Assembly: GCA_021772915.1 (NCBI GenBank)
Contig: JAJFLB010000018.1
Span: forward strand, 310,001-374,000
DNA from: Gammaproteobacteria bacterium
Lineage (GTDB): Bacteria > Pseudomonadota > Gammaproteobacteria > Xanthomonadales > SZUA-36
Length of the DNA stretch: 64,000 nt
Direction: 5' to 3'
The notes beneath the pieces were generated by a model, which worked only from the letters and a program-made list of their open reading frames with translations, did not search any database and was not told the DNA's origin. The position numbers were made by a program, and so were the translations under genes. Numbering within the stretch: position 1 is the first letter of the stretch; each line of letters starts with the position of its first letter. Below are positions 18,259 through 28,414 of the stretch, in pieces.

Positions 18259-21200
18259 GTGAAAAATCCAGCTGATTTCGGGCTCGCGGCAGCCCGTCTG
18301 GCAGTGCGCCAAGCCACCCACGTCAATGAGAACACCGCCATTGCGGCGTGGCTGGCAGAATTCCCCCCTGACAAAACGCTGCATGGTGAAATTGTTGCCA
18401 CCGCCGGCACCATCGTGACCACCTCCAGGGAAATGTCAGCGGAACGCGGCTCTCTGGATGCTTTTATGCAGGAGTTCGGCCTTTCAAACCAGGAGGGCGT
18501 GGCGCTGATGTGTCTGGCCGAGGCATTGTTGCGTATCCCTAACGTCGAGACACAGACGGCATTAATTGCAGAGAAAATCACCTCGGGAGATTGGCAGGAC
18601 CACCGCGGCCGCTCGGAGGACATGTTTGTTAACGCAAGTGTCTGGGCCCTGATGCTGACCGGAGGGGTCATCAAGTTGGACACGGATATCGCCCACCATC
18701 CGGTTAAATGGATCAAGAGCACCACGGCACGTCTGGGTGAACCGGTGATCCGCAAAGCCGCCATGGCCGCCATGCGCATCATGGGTCACCAGTTTGTTTT
18801 TGGTCGCACCATAAAAGAGGCGCTGCGGCAAAGAGCGAAACACCCTGCCCATAAACGGCTATTTTCATTCGACATGCTCGGCGAAGGTGCACGCACAACA
18901 GCGGATGCCAAATATCATCTGAAACTCTACAGCCAGGCCATCGATGCTGTGGGTAAGGAGGCCGGCGGTGAAGGCGATGCCATCGGTGATCGCTCGTCCC
19001 TATCCATCAAACTGTCCGCACTGCACCCACGCTATGAAGCGACAAAGTACACCCGTGTCATGGAGGAGTTACTGCCCAGGGTCAAAGCCCTTGCCCTGAA
19101 AGCCAAAAACCATGGTCTGCAGATGACCATTGACGCCGAAGAAGCCGACCGGCTGGATATCTCTCTGGACATTTTCGAGGCCCTGGCCCGCGATGCTGAT
19201 CTCGCTGACTGGCAGGGACTGGGAATGGTCGTGCAGACCTATCAGAAACGCGCTCCGGCCGTGATCGATTGGCTCATCGCATTGGCCGCTGAAACCGGAC
19301 GACGCTTCCCTACCCGGTTGGTCAAGGGCGCCTATTGGGATACGGAAATCAAACATGCCCAGGAACTGGGTTACGCAGACTACCCGGTGTGGACACGCAA
19401 GGCCATGACCGATCTGTGTTACCTGATATCGGCCCACAGGATGCTCATGGCTCCGCAGGCTTTCTTGCCGCAATTTGCAACCCACAACGCCCATACGCTG
19501 GCGGCCGTGGCCATCATGGGCAAAGGGGTGGAAATGGAGTTCCAGCGTCTACACGGTATGGGAAATCTGCTGTATAAGGCGGCCGGAATGGTGCTCGACA
19601 AGCTACCCCCGGTACGCATCTATGCACCGGTTGGCGCCCACGAAGACCTGCTACCGTACCTCGTTCGCCGCTTGTTGGAAAACGGAGCAAATTCAAGCTT
19701 TGTCAATCGCTTTATGGACGCCAAGGTACCGGTGGCAGATGTCGTTCGGGACCCGCTTGAGACGGTCACAGGCATGCGCTCCAGACGTCACAGCGGGATC
19801 CCGTTACCGGCGGATCTTTACGGTGACCGGAGAAATTCAGAGGGTCTCGACCTCTCGAACCCGCAGGCGGTCCAGCCATTGTTGGAAGCGTTGCAAGCCA
19901 GATCAGATACGACCTATGAGGCGCCGTCTATCGTCTGCGGCGAGGCGGTGGGTGGCGAGGAAATACGAGTAAGCTGCCCTGCAGACAAGCGCATTGTGCT
20001 CGGCAACACCCGGCATGCCACGGAAGCTGATATCAAGCGTGCACTGGATGCGGCGGTCACTGCGCAAAAAGGCTGGGATGCCCTGGGTGGTGAGGCGCGT
20101 GCCGAAATCCTTGAAGGTTGCGCTGACCTGCTTGAGGAGCACCGCATACCTCTACTTGATCTGTTAGCCCGAGAGGCCGGACGGACTATAGCGGATGGGC
20201 TCTCAGAAGTGCGTGAAGCGGCTGATTTCTGCCGTTACTACGCGTTGCAGGCACGCCGGAACTTCACCACACCAAGAACACTTACGTCGGCCACCGGTGA
20301 GAGCAATCAGCTCTTCCTGCATGGGCGTGGCGTGTTCTTCTGTATCTCTCCCTGGAATTTTCCACTGGCAATTTTTACCGGTCAAATCACCGCCGCGTTG
20401 GCTGCCGGCAATGCGGTGGTTGCCAAACCTGCTGACCCAACCCCCCTGGTGGCCGCCTATGTGGTTCGTCTGATGCATACGGCCGGTATTCCAACAGAGG
20501 TGTTGCACCTGCTCATTGGGCGGGGCTCAAAACTGGGTGCTGCCGTGGTCGCAGACGAGCGCGTCATTGGTGTGGCCCTGACCGGCTCCACGAGTACCGC
20601 GCAGACCATTAATCAAAGTCTGGCGGCCAAAACCGGCCCCATCAACACCCTGGTCGCCGAAACCGGGGGACAGAATGTGATGATTGTCGATTCCTCCGCC
20701 CTGCCCGAGCAGGTGACCGATGATGTGATGGTGTCCGCCTTTTCATCTGCCGGCCAACGCTGCTCGGCACTGCGGGTTCTGTATCTGCAAGACAGCATTG
20801 CCGACAAGGTCATCGAAATGCTCAAGGGCGCCCTGATTGAACGCCAAGTCGGCGATCCACTCGACCTGAGTACCGATGTGGGACCGTTAATAGATGACAA
20901 ATCACGCGAAGGGCTGCAAAAGCATATCCAGCGGATGGAGAGTGAAGCCACACTGATTGCCAAAGGATGTGTTCCCCCCGGTTTTGAGCACGGTAGTTTC
21001 CTCGCCCCGCATATCTTTGAAATCCCATCTCTCAAGTCACTCAAAGACGAGGAATTCGGACCAGTTTTGCACATCATCCGTTTTGCACCCACTGACATTG
21101 ACCAGGTGATGGCGGATATTACCGCCACCGGCTTTGGGCTTACTTTCGGGATTCATTCGCGTATTGAGGGTTACTGGCTGGATCTGTTTGCCAAAAACGC

Positions 21201-21408
21201 CGTTGGCAACACCTATGTAAACCGCAACATGATTGGTGCAGTGGTGGGTGTGCAGCCCTTTGGTGGGATGGGCTTGTCAGGCACCGGGCCAAAGGCCGGC
21301 GGGCCGCATTACCTGTACCGTTTTGCCAGCGAAAAAGTGCTCACAATCAACACCGCAGCCATCGGCGGCAACACCGAGTTGTTCGAACTGAATGAATCCG
21401 GGGAATAA
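18259..21408 (+). CDS. putA: Bifunctional proline dehydrogenase / P5C dehydrogenase PutA
   Basis: 1049 residues, the length of short PutA; the ribbon-helix-helix repressor domain is absent, so it should not self-regulate. The proline dehydrogenase barrel spans about 120-490 (SIKLSALHPRYE, RLVKGAYWDTEIKHAQ near 354, RRHSGIP). The aldehyde dehydrogenase domain spans about 500-1040 (SPWNFPLAIFTGQI, AETGGQNVMIVD with catalytic Glu near 800, SAGQRCSALRV with catalytic Cys near 835, EEFGPVLH). Proline is oxidised by FAD to P5C, and its hydrolysed form by NAD to glutamate, with substrate channelling known in the family. The GTG start follows AAGGATAGG. Confidence 0.97.
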   Translation: MKNPADFGLAAARLAVRQATHVNENTAIAAWLAEFPPDKTLHGEIVATAGTIVTTSREMSAERGSLDAFMQEFGLSNQEGVALMCLAEALLRIPNVETQTALIAEKITSGDWQDHRGRSEDMFVNASVWALMLTGGVIKLDTDIAHHPVKWIKSTTARLGEPVIRKAAMAAMRIMGHQFVFGRTIKEALRQRAKHPAHKRLFSFDMLGEGARTTADAKYHLKLYSQAIDAVGKEAGGEGDAIGDRSSLSIKLSALHPRYEATKYTRVMEELLPRVKALALKAKNHGLQMTIDAEEADRLDISLDIFEALARDADLADWQGLGMVVQTYQKRAPAVIDWLIALAAETGRRFPTRLVKGAYWDTEIKHAQELGYADYPVWTRKAMTDLCYLISAHRMLMAPQAFLPQFATHNAHTLAAVAIMGKGVEMEFQRLHGMGNLLYKAAGMVLDKLPPVRIYAPVGAHEDLLPYLVRRLLENGANSSFVNRFMDAKVPVADVVRDPLETVTGMRSRRHSGIPLPADLYGDRRNSEGLDLSNPQAVQPLLEALQARSDTTYEAPSIVCGEAVGGEEIRVSCPADKRIVLGNTRHATEADIKRALDAAVTAQKGWDALGGEARAEILEGCADLLEEHRIPLLDLLAREAGRTIADGLSEVREAADFCRYYALQARRNFTTPRTLTSATGESNQLFLHGRGVFFCISPWNFPLAIFTGQITAALAAGNAVVAKPADPTPLVAAYVVRLMHTAGIPTEVLHLLIGRGSKLGAAVVADERVIGVALTGSTSTAQTINQSLAAKTGPINTLVAETGGQNVMIVDSSALPEQVTDDVMVSAFSSAGQRCSALRVLYLQDSIADKVIEMLKGALIERQVGDPLDLSTDVGPLIDDKSREGLQKHIQRMESEATLIAKGCVPPGFEHGSFLAPHIFEIPSLKSLKDEEFGPVLHIIRFAPTDIDQVMADITATGFGLTFGIHSRIEGYWLDLFAKNAVGNTYVNRNMIGAVVGVQPFGGMGLSGTGPKAGGPHYLYRFASEKVLTINTAAIGGNTELFELNESGE

Positions 21409-21419
21409 CCCCTCGGCTT

Positions 21420-22271
21420 TTACATTATCTCGGCCGCAAACTTTTGCATACCTTCAAGCGGGTTGCTGCCCAGGGCCGTCAGCGGTGCGAGTACACGGTG
21501 CACGCCCAATTCCGCCAGGGATTTTGCCGTATCGCGGCCGCCCCTGCCGTCCCACATCATGGTGATTTCGATCTCAGAAAAATCCCGATTTTCTGCGTCA
21601 CAGACACGACGTAGTTCATTCAGCCCCGTAGCGAGGTGCGCGTGGTCTTCAGCGACGGCAAACCAGCCATCGCCATGCCTCGCGATACGCTGGTAAATTT
21701 TACCTTTGCCACCACCGATCACCACCGGCAGATGGGGTGTTTGCACCGGCAAGGGAAAACTCTTGAATCCTTGCCAACTGATGAAATCGCTGTCGTGTTC
21801 AACCACCTCGCCTGACCAGACTTTTTTCATGGCCACCAGGTAGTCGTCAAAACGGGCTCCGCGACGCTCGAAAGGAACTCCGAGCGCATCAAACTCCTCT
21901 TTTAGCCAGCCAATCCCCACTCCCAGCATGAATCGTCCGTTGGAAACAAAATCGAGACTGGCGGCCTGCTTCGCCAGGTACAGGGGGTTGCTCTGGGAAA
22001 GAATATTAACCCCGGTTCCCAGCCGCAGTGTTTTTGTCGAGGCGGCGACCGCAGCAAGAGATATCAGGGGATCAATAAATGGTGTTTCCGGTTCCGCCGG
22101 CATTTTCCCGCTTTTGTCATAGGGGTACTTCGAGTGGTAGTCGACCGGGACGATGACATGTTCAAACGTCCACACGGATTCAAACCCTGTTGCTTCGGCC
22201 GCCTGTGCAAGACTGATCAGTTGATTTACGGATGACAAGCCAATGTTGACCGGGATGAGTCCAAATTTCAT
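21420..22271 (-). CDS. LLM-family (luciferase-like) F420/FMN oxidoreductase
   Basis: 283 residues from ATG 22271, with AGGA in good position. TIM-barrel LLM marks: FGLIPVNIG, FESVWTFEHVIVP, LRLGTGVNILSQSNPLYLAK, GRFMLGVGIGWLKEEFDALG, PVVIGGGKGK and GWFAV. Annotation pipelines usually call this TIGR03619-like group F420-dependent; gammaproteobacteria normally lack F420, so FMN is also possible. The stop lies 11 bases from the end of putA (convergent). Confidence 0.85.
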   Translation of the reverse strand: MKFGLIPVNIGLSSVNQLISLAQAAEATGFESVWTFEHVIVPVDYHSKYPYDKSGKMPAEPETPFIDPLISLAAVAASTKTLRLGTGVNILSQSNPLYLAKQAASLDFVSNGRFMLGVGIGWLKEEFDALGVPFERRGARFDDYLVAMKKVWSGEVVEHDSDFISWQGFKSFPLPVQTPHLPVVIGGGKGKIYQRIARHGDGWFAVAEDHAHLATGLNELRRVCDAENRDFSEIEITMMWDGRGGRDTAKSLAELGVHRVLAPLTALGSNPLEGMQKFAAEIM

Positions 22272-22355
22272 TATTCCAGTTCCTCGTATTTGTGTGTTGG
22301 TATTGTGACGGGGTGGCCTGCCCAAGGGAAACCTGGGCCAAGAACACCCCCGGGA

Positions 22356-22790
22356 TTAGAACAGAATTGCCCATACCGCGCGGATTGCCAAAACCCACAA
22401 GCACACGGTAGAGAGTGTAAACAGGAACAACCGCACCGGTATGGTATTTACCGTACACTGCCACAGGCTGTGTGCTGCCCGCAGTGCAACGTAAGTCCAG
22501 GCAAAGATAACAATGTTGCCGGCACCTTCACCAGCCAGTGCCAAGATAACGACGACCGCATAAAACAAAGTCGGCTGTTCCATCAGGTGGGTGTAGTTGT
22601 GGGATTTCCAGTTAGCCCTTGCGGGCATTTGCGGTTCCACGTCAACATAGCGGCCGCCCGCTGCGACCTCACGCAGATTCAGACCCATTTTTGCAAAGGC
22701 AGGAAATCGAGTGAGTGAAACCCAGAGCAACACGATAAGAGACCACAAAACCAGTACTGCGGCCGGGGCTAAAATTGGAATTTGTTCCAC
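22356..22790 (-). CDS. MAPEG family membrane protein
   Basis: About 144 residues with four transmembrane helices. The MAPEG signature is seen as NYTHLMEQPTLFYAVVVILAL, with the preceding polar loop (RARANWKSHN type) and the later WTYVALRAAHSLWQ. Relatives are microsomal glutathione S-transferase and FLAP-type proteins. The GTG at 22790 is preferred since GGGAG lies six bases upstream; an ATG at 22805 lacks a site. Same strand and upstream of the LLM gene with an 84-base gap. Confidence 0.82.
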   Translation of the reverse strand: MEQIPILAPAAVLVLWSLIVLLWVSLTRFPAFAKMGLNLREVAAGGRYVDVEPQMPARANWKSHNYTHLMEQPTLFYAVVVILALAGEGAGNIVIFAWTYVALRAAHSLWQCTVNTIPVRLFLFTLSTVCLWVLAIRAVWAILF

Positions 22791-22873
22791 AACGACTCCC
22801 TGCATATCTGAAATTAAATGCCGGGATTGACTATAGGCGGTCCGGACCCCCTGATCAATTGCCCAAGACTGTT

Positions 22874-25800
22874 CTAGGAAAAACTACTTGGACGTATTTG
22901 AAGAAGCCCCAGAAGACCGATAATCAAAATGAGAAATAACAGAACCCGGAAATGAAAAACAGGAATTGTTTCAGGTGGGGGGATAACAGTGATAGTCACC
23001 TTGGTATCGGCGCTGTCCAGGTGGCCGTCATTGGCACGGTATATAAAGGAATCAGACCCGGCAAATCCAGAGTCAGGTATATAGACAAAGCCACCCCCAC
23101 TGATCAACGAAAATATGCCGTGAGACGGTGGACTGATCAGGTTCACACTTAATTCGTGCCCTTCCGGATCGGTGTCATTACTCAATATACCGGGGCTAAA
23201 GAGGGTTAACCCGTTACTAGATGTCACGGTTACGCTGTCAGGAGTGGCTAGCGGTGGAAGGTTGACGACTTTCTTGGTAACGATGATATGGACTGTGGCC
23301 GGACTGCTACTCAATGATCGATCATGCGCAACGTATTTGAAACTGTCAGTACCAGAGAAGCCGCTGGCAGGTGTATAGCTAAATCCCCCTACACCGTCGA
23401 TAGCCAGCAACCCGTGGCCTGAAGGCGCCGCCAGAATCGTGGTGAGAATATCCCCATCCGGATCACTGTCATTACCCAACACACCAAGTGGCCCGATCAC
23501 CAGGGTCTGGCCTTCCACCATACTGTAGATGTCATTGGCTGCAACCGGTGCATGATTCACGGCAGATACGGTAATGCTAACAGTCGCCGGTGAACTGCTC
23601 AGATGGCCATCGCTGACCGTGTAGGTGAAACTATCGGTCCCCGTGAATCCAGCGTTGCCCTGATAGAGAAACCCACCACCGTTAACCGGTGTCAGTGTGC
23701 CTGACGCCGGCTGGGTCAAAAGCGTTGCAGACAGCGCGTGCCCTTCCGGATCAAAGTCGTTCGTCAAAACACCAGGCACCGGGATATCCAGCAACACGCC
23801 CTCAGGTGTCGTGTAAATATCAGCATTGGCTATCGGCGGAAGATTGACGAGCTTCTTGATGACCGTGATGTGGACCGTGGCCGGATCACTCACAAGCGCA
23901 CCATCGTTAACAACATAAGTAAAAGTATCCGTGCCGAAGAAGCCTGTATTGGGGTGATATTGCAAACTGCCATTGGCCGCAAAAGACAGCACGCCATTGG
24001 CGGGCTGGGTCACCGGTCCCATGACAAGCTGGTGACCTTCCGGGTCGGTATCATTGGCCAGTAGATGCGGTGGCGGCACGCTCAGCATACCGTCTTCAAC
24101 GGTTTGATAAGTATCACCATTAGCAATCGGTTTTTGATTGACGGGCGTTACAATTAGTGTCGTAACACCGATGGTTTGGACGCTCCCGTCAGACACACCA
24201 TATTGGAAATGGTCGATGCCGGTGAAGCCAGGATTGGGTACGTAAATGAACCCGCCATCCAGCGTGATGCTCAAAGTGCCGTTGGCCGGCTGGGTAATTC
24301 GGTGAGCAGTCAACGGGTCCCCATCCGGATCGTAGTCATTGCGTAACAGCCCGCGACTTCCCGGCACAGACAAGCGGGTGTTTGCCGGTAAGCGGTATTT
24401 TTCAGCACCCACAACGGGTGCGGAATTAACGGCGCTAACCGCGATTACTACTACCACCGGGGGGCTTTCCAGGTGACCATCAAACGCAGCGTACGTGAAT
24501 AAATCGAAGCCTGTGAAGCCCGCATCAGGTTGGTAAACCAAATCAGGCCCGATCCGGATTACGGTACCGTGTGCCGGCGACGACTTGATGACCGCCGTAA
24601 GCAAATTGCCATCGGGGTCACTATCATTACCAAGCAAGGCCGGTGCGGCGACATTCAATCGGGTGTCCTGTGGGACAACGTAACTGTCTCTCTGGGCAGC
24701 TGGCGCGTGATTAACAGGTATAACATTAATGCTCACACTCGTTTCTGCACTGGCAAAGGTGTTGATACGACTTAGAAAAAAGCGATAAGTAAATGAATCG
24801 GTACCTGTAAAACCTGCTTCCGGTGTGTAAACGAAACGGCCATCGGTTTCCATTGTGAAGCTACCAGGCGCCGCGTGTGCAGGTCCGCTTGTTATTTTGA
24901 TCTGTGGACCGAGTAAGACATCCTGTATGAAAGCGTGTCTATCATCATTCCAGACTACACTCTGATGTGCGTCTTTGATCTCAAGCTTCACACCCTCTCT
25001 GGTGGTGTAGCGATCCGGAAGCGTCTTGATAAGGTCAAAACTCTTTGTCACCTTGATCGCAACGGTTGCGATATTGGCTGGCGTTGCGCCTGAGCTCATA
25101 CGATAAGTAAATGTATCAGTACCATGGAAATTCAAGTGAGGGAGGTATTTAAAGGTACCATCTGCGTTGAAGGCGAAGACAGTGCCATTGGAGGTTCCAG
25201 ATACCAGGATTGCGGTTTTCAGTTTAGCCGGATTAAACTGATCATCGTTATCCAGAAGACTGTGCGGGGCCGAGGTGAGTATCGTATTTTCAGTCATGGA
25301 GAATGTATCGTCGCGGGTATAATCTACAGCAATTTCCGAGGCCCCTATGTCAACCCTTGCACCAAGAAAGCGTGCGCCCCCCAAAATGTCTTTGTCGAGC
25401 AAGCCTGGAAAGGCCTTATCGGGATCAAGCGCAACTGAATCCAGTCCTCCATCAATCATGGGTGGACCTGGCGGGATAAAGCAGAGTTTGGGGTGACGGT
25501 CACACAGGAAAGGGGTGTTCGGTAAGCCTGACGACCCGGTACTCGCCGCAGCGACAGATCCGTCAGTAACCAAGGAGTCAGGAGAGGCAAGTAACAGGGC
25601 GCCGCCCACACCGACCAGTGGGGGGCTTCCGGCAGCGTGTGTTGGTGCCGACACCACGGTATTGAACAAACCCAATATGCCCGAACCTTGCAGCGATACA
25701 TGCGAGCCAGCCGCCGGACCGAAACTCGGTCCCAGTGGCATGGAACGCGCCGACGGCATAGTGATGGTGCTGTTGAACACATCAATATTGGCGTTAAATC

Positions 25801-26746
25801 CCTGGATACCACCTGCAAAAGCACTGCTTCCTGTATCGAGCAACAGTGTGTTGGCGATTTTTGCCGTGCCACCGCTGATGACAACCCGGACATGCCCTCC
25901 CCGGAATATTGACTCACGAATAATCACCGCATCATTTGTCGCTCCTGCATCAAACTGCATAAATTGCGCACCCGCTGTATTCCACGAGAACTCTGTACTT
26001 TCGATTCTGGCTGCACCATTAACGAACACGATTGCATCACGAAAGGAAGTTGTTGATATCCGGTTTGACTGCACATCTACATTTTTTAGTATCAGCTCTC
26101 CCTCGTGATCAATAATGGGTTTTTCGCACTGGAAGGGACCACTAAAGTTTTCAGTGATAAGTACATCTTCAAAAGTGACCCTGCCAGGATCAATAGCTCT
26201 CAGAACACCAAAGTTCTGCTTGAATGTCATCCCCTTAATGAGTACTTCGGGATTAGTGCTGCCTTGAATTGTGAGCACCACTTTACCGTTAGCTACCAGG
26301 ATGTTACCGGCGTCGCAGGATAGCCCACCATTGACCACACCACTGGGAGTTACCCATGTCACTAGGTCGCTGAGTTTCAGGGTAGCTCGGCCATGACCAA
26401 CAATATCTACCGAATCGCTGATGGTGATGGTCGCATTCAAGCCAGCACCACTGGTGTCGGCGGTAGGCCGAATGTCTGTCACGCCTGGGCTGAACTCTAC
26501 ACGATCCTTGCCGGGATTCGCGTTCGCCTGATTGATCGCATCCCGCAGCGATCCGGGGCCTTGCCAGGAACCATTGGTGACGGTGAAGGTTATTGAGAAT
26601 GCAGGACTGGAAAGCACCAGCAACACCAGACCAAGAACCATGAACTTGCAACACACGTAAGCACCGTGTGGCTCGTCAACAGTGTGGCCTGCCACGGGTG
26701 AATCTACCTCAGAGCATTGTTCCGTGCTTGCACGTACTCGTTGCAT
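22874..26746 (-). CDS. Giant surface protein with eight cadherin-like/Ig-like repeats
   Basis: 1290 residues. A signal helix (VLGLVLLVLSSPAFS) lies unusually far from the ATG at 26746, so a start at the internal ATG before VLGL is an alternative. Residues 60-480 form a parallel-beta-helix-like (CSLREA type) region beginning GSLRDAINQANAN. Eight tandem modules of roughly 90-100 residues follow, each with D-x-Y...G-x-L-x-N-D-x-D-P-E/D-G and GFxGTDSFTY, the Big_9/cadherin-like pattern that binds calcium. The C-terminus has a PPPETIP segment, one transmembrane helix and a short tail, close to the IPTL-CTERM sorting layout. It is probably an exported adhesin or matrix protein. Confidence 0.88.
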   Translation of the reverse strand: MQRVRASTEQCSEVDSPVAGHTVDEPHGAYVCCKFMVLGLVLLVLSSPAFSITFTVTNGSWQGPGSLRDAINQANANPGKDRVEFSPGVTDIRPTADTSGAGLNATITISDSVDIVGHGRATLKLSDLVTWVTPSGVVNGGLSCDAGNILVANGKVVLTIQGSTNPEVLIKGMTFKQNFGVLRAIDPGRVTFEDVLITENFSGPFQCEKPIIDHEGELILKNVDVQSNRISTTSFRDAIVFVNGAARIESTEFSWNTAGAQFMQFDAGATNDAVIIRESIFRGGHVRVVISGGTAKIANTLLLDTGSSAFAGGIQGFNANIDVFNSTITMPSARSMPLGPSFGPAAGSHVSLQGSGILGLFNTVVSAPTHAAGSPPLVGVGGALLLASPDSLVTDGSVAAASTGSSGLPNTPFLCDRHPKLCFIPPGPPMIDGGLDSVALDPDKAFPGLLDKDILGGARFLGARVDIGASEIAVDYTRDDTFSMTENTILTSAPHSLLDNDDQFNPAKLKTAILVSGTSNGTVFAFNADGTFKYLPHLNFHGTDTFTYRMSSGATPANIATVAIKVTKSFDLIKTLPDRYTTREGVKLEIKDAHQSVVWNDDRHAFIQDVLLGPQIKITSGPAHAAPGSFTMETDGRFVYTPEAGFTGTDSFTYRFFLSRINTFASAETSVSINVIPVNHAPAAQRDSYVVPQDTRLNVAAPALLGNDSDPDGNLLTAVIKSSPAHGTVIRIGPDLVYQPDAGFTGFDLFTYAAFDGHLESPPVVVVIAVSAVNSAPVVGAEKYRLPANTRLSVPGSRGLLRNDYDPDGDPLTAHRITQPANGTLSITLDGGFIYVPNPGFTGIDHFQYGVSDGSVQTIGVTTLIVTPVNQKPIANGDTYQTVEDGMLSVPPPHLLANDTDPEGHQLVMGPVTQPANGVLSFAANGSLQYHPNTGFFGTDTFTYVVNDGALVSDPATVHITVIKKLVNLPPIANADIYTTPEGVLLDIPVPGVLTNDFDPEGHALSATLLTQPASGTLTPVNGGGFLYQGNAGFTGTDSFTYTVSDGHLSSSPATVSITVSAVNHAPVAANDIYSMVEGQTLVIGPLGVLGNDSDPDGDILTTILAAPSGHGLLAIDGVGGFSYTPASGFSGTDSFKYVAHDRSLSSSPATVHIIVTKKVVNLPPLATPDSVTVTSSNGLTLFSPGILSNDTDPEGHELSVNLISPPSHGIFSLISGGGFVYIPDSGFAGSDSFIYRANDGHLDSADTKVTITVIPPPETIPVFHFRVLLFLILIIGLLGLLQIRPSSFS

Positions 26747-27047
26747 GACAATACCCGTCCAGACAGTGGGTCAGATAGTTTTTTACCTTGTTCTGTTCTC
26801 ACGGAGATATCAAAACCGTATGGCAACATCTAAAACAAACAACCGCCGTCAGTTACTCCTCATCAATAAGTCGGCGGTCATACTATTCCTATGTTGCCAG
26901 TAAGGTTATCAGCAGCAAGTGGAGGGTAAGCTGATATAGATCAATCAAGTTAGAAATCGCGTCTGTCTAAGCCCGGATGGGTTCCTGTCAATATGCCCAA
27001 GTCGGGCTGATGCCTGTCGCCGCGATCCACCCCCCCAACATCAAACC
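26747..27047. other. Intergenic region, 301 bases, no supported gene
   Basis: It lies between the giant surface protein start and the glyoxalase stop. I see no convincing coding frame, RNA gene or strong hairpin. The surface-protein promoter should lie in the left part. Confidence 0.5.
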
Positions 27048-27467
27048 TTACCATTCCCCGGTATTTTGCATGGATGCCCACGGTTCCTGAACGGGCAAGG
27101 CCTCACCCGCCTGTAGCAACTCGATGGAAATCCCCTCTGGTGAGCGTACAAATGCCATGTGGCCATCACGTGGTGGCCGGTTAATGGTGACCCCAGCGTC
27201 CATCAGTCTTTGGCAGTGTGCATAAATATCATCCACGGCGTAGGCCAGGTGACCAAAATTTCGCCCACCGGTATAGGTCTCGTGGTCCCAGTTCCAGGTA
27301 AGCTCAACCTGGGCCGATTCGTCACCGGGTGCGGCGAGGAATACCAGCGTGAAGCGCCCGGCGGGCACTTCCATGCGGTCTACCTCAACCAGACCCAGTT
27401 TGTTGCAGTAAAAATCCAGCGACTCATCAAGATCGGTGACGCGGACCATGGTATGAAGATATTTCAT
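27048..27467 (-). CDS. gloA: Lactoylglutathione lyase / VOC-family glyoxalase I
   Basis: 139 residues, typical GloA length. Metal ligands of glyoxalase I are all visible: His in KYLHTMVRV, Glu in VELTWNW, His in NFGHLAYAV and Glu in [17 protein letters not shown] and [14 protein letters not shown] are family marks. It turns the hemithioacetal of methylglyoxal and glutathione into S-lactoylglutathione in the cytoplasm. GAGG lies seven bases before ATG. The C-terminal tail after LLQ is slightly longer than usual. It follows the alpha/beta hydrolase by 23 bases on the same strand. Confidence 0.88.
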   Translation of the reverse strand: MKYLHTMVRVTDLDESLDFYCNKLGLVEVDRMEVPAGRFTLVFLAAPGDESAQVELTWNWDHETYTGGRNFGHLAYAVDDIYAHCQRLMDAGVTINRPPRDGHMAFVRSPEGISIELLQAGEALPVQEPWASMQNTGEW

Positions 27468-27490
27468 CTTAAAGCCTCACATGTTGCCGG

Positions 27491-28384
27491 TTACTCCTGT
27501 GGTGGGTTCAACTCCGCGGTAAGTATCTCCTCACTGGTGGGCCGGGTGAACGCTGTGGTGAAGAACCTTTCCACCAAGGCATTGAAGTTCTCCGGATCGG
27601 TAGCCGGTGCCCAGTGGGTTTGACCGGGGAGTATGGCCAGGTGCGCGCGTGGCAGATTTTCAAATATTTCCAGTGTGTGCCGAGCTCGGATGATGTCCTT
27701 GTCACCGGCCATAACCAGAACCGGTGCCGTGACCTGCTCCAGACTTGCGACGGAGATGTTGGGCTGGGTCAGCAGCAGGTCGAGAAGCTGGCGGTGATGT
27801 ATCCAGTCCTCGGAGGCATCACCTCGTTTGATCATTTCGGTAACCGTGTCACTCAGTGGCTGTAGCAATCCTGGTACCCAACTGCTTATGGCCGTCTGGT
27901 CGGGACGCAGATTGGCACCCATGATCGCCATTTTATTGACCTTCTCGGGATGGTGGATCGCCAGCAGCAGAGCCTGAATACCACCGTCGCTCCAGCCGAT
28001 GACATTGGCCTGGGTGATGTTTAACTGCTCCAGCAGGGCATTGTAGTCTTCCGTCATCTGGATATAGGTCAGCTGACCTGCGCCGATCCCTGACTTGCCA
28101 TGGCCGCGGCTGTCAACCACGATCACTTTGTGGTTTTTGGAAAAATGCGCAATCTGGAAATGCATGGCAGCAATGTCCTGCCCGTTGCCATGGATTATCA
28201 GCAATGGATCACCACAGCCGTAGGTTTCGTAATACATTGAAATACCGTTGATATCGGCGTGGTGTCCGGCCACGTCGTTACTGCCATATGGGATCGTTGC
28301 AGGCAGATTATCTGCGGCCTGTGCGTGCAACGCTACGGTTAACAACATGGACAACAAAACAAAGCAAGATCGTGTAATGTTCAT
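27491..28384 (-). CDS. Exported alpha/beta hydrolase
   Basis: 297 residues with a signal peptide (LLSMLLTVALHAQA). The fold's catalytic set is present: oxyanion-hole HGNGQD, nucleophile elbow GWSDGG (Ser), acid in VMAGDKDI and His in PGQTHWAP. The sequence GYLTY/DSRGHGKS region is a typical lid-less ester/lactone hydrolase. The substrate is unknown. AGGA lies seven bases before ATG. It is directly upstream of gloA and downstream of the quinohemoprotein gene, all on the minus strand, so these three may be one operon. Confidence 0.85.
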   Translation of the reverse strand: MNITRSCFVLLSMLLTVALHAQAADNLPATIPYGSNDVAGHHADINGISMYYETYGCGDPLLIIHGNGQDIAAMHFQIAHFSKNHKVIVVDSRGHGKSGIGAGQLTYIQMTEDYNALLEQLNITQANVIGWSDGGIQALLLAIHHPEKVNKMAIMGANLRPDQTAISSWVPGLLQPLSDTVTEMIKRGDASEDWIHHRQLLDLLLTQPNISVASLEQVTAPVLVMAGDKDIIRARHTLEIFENLPRAHLAILPGQTHWAPATDPENFNALVERFFTTAFTRPTSEEILTAELNPPQE

Positions 28385-28414
28385 TCCTGATTCCTGATGT
28401 GATCTATCCGAAAT

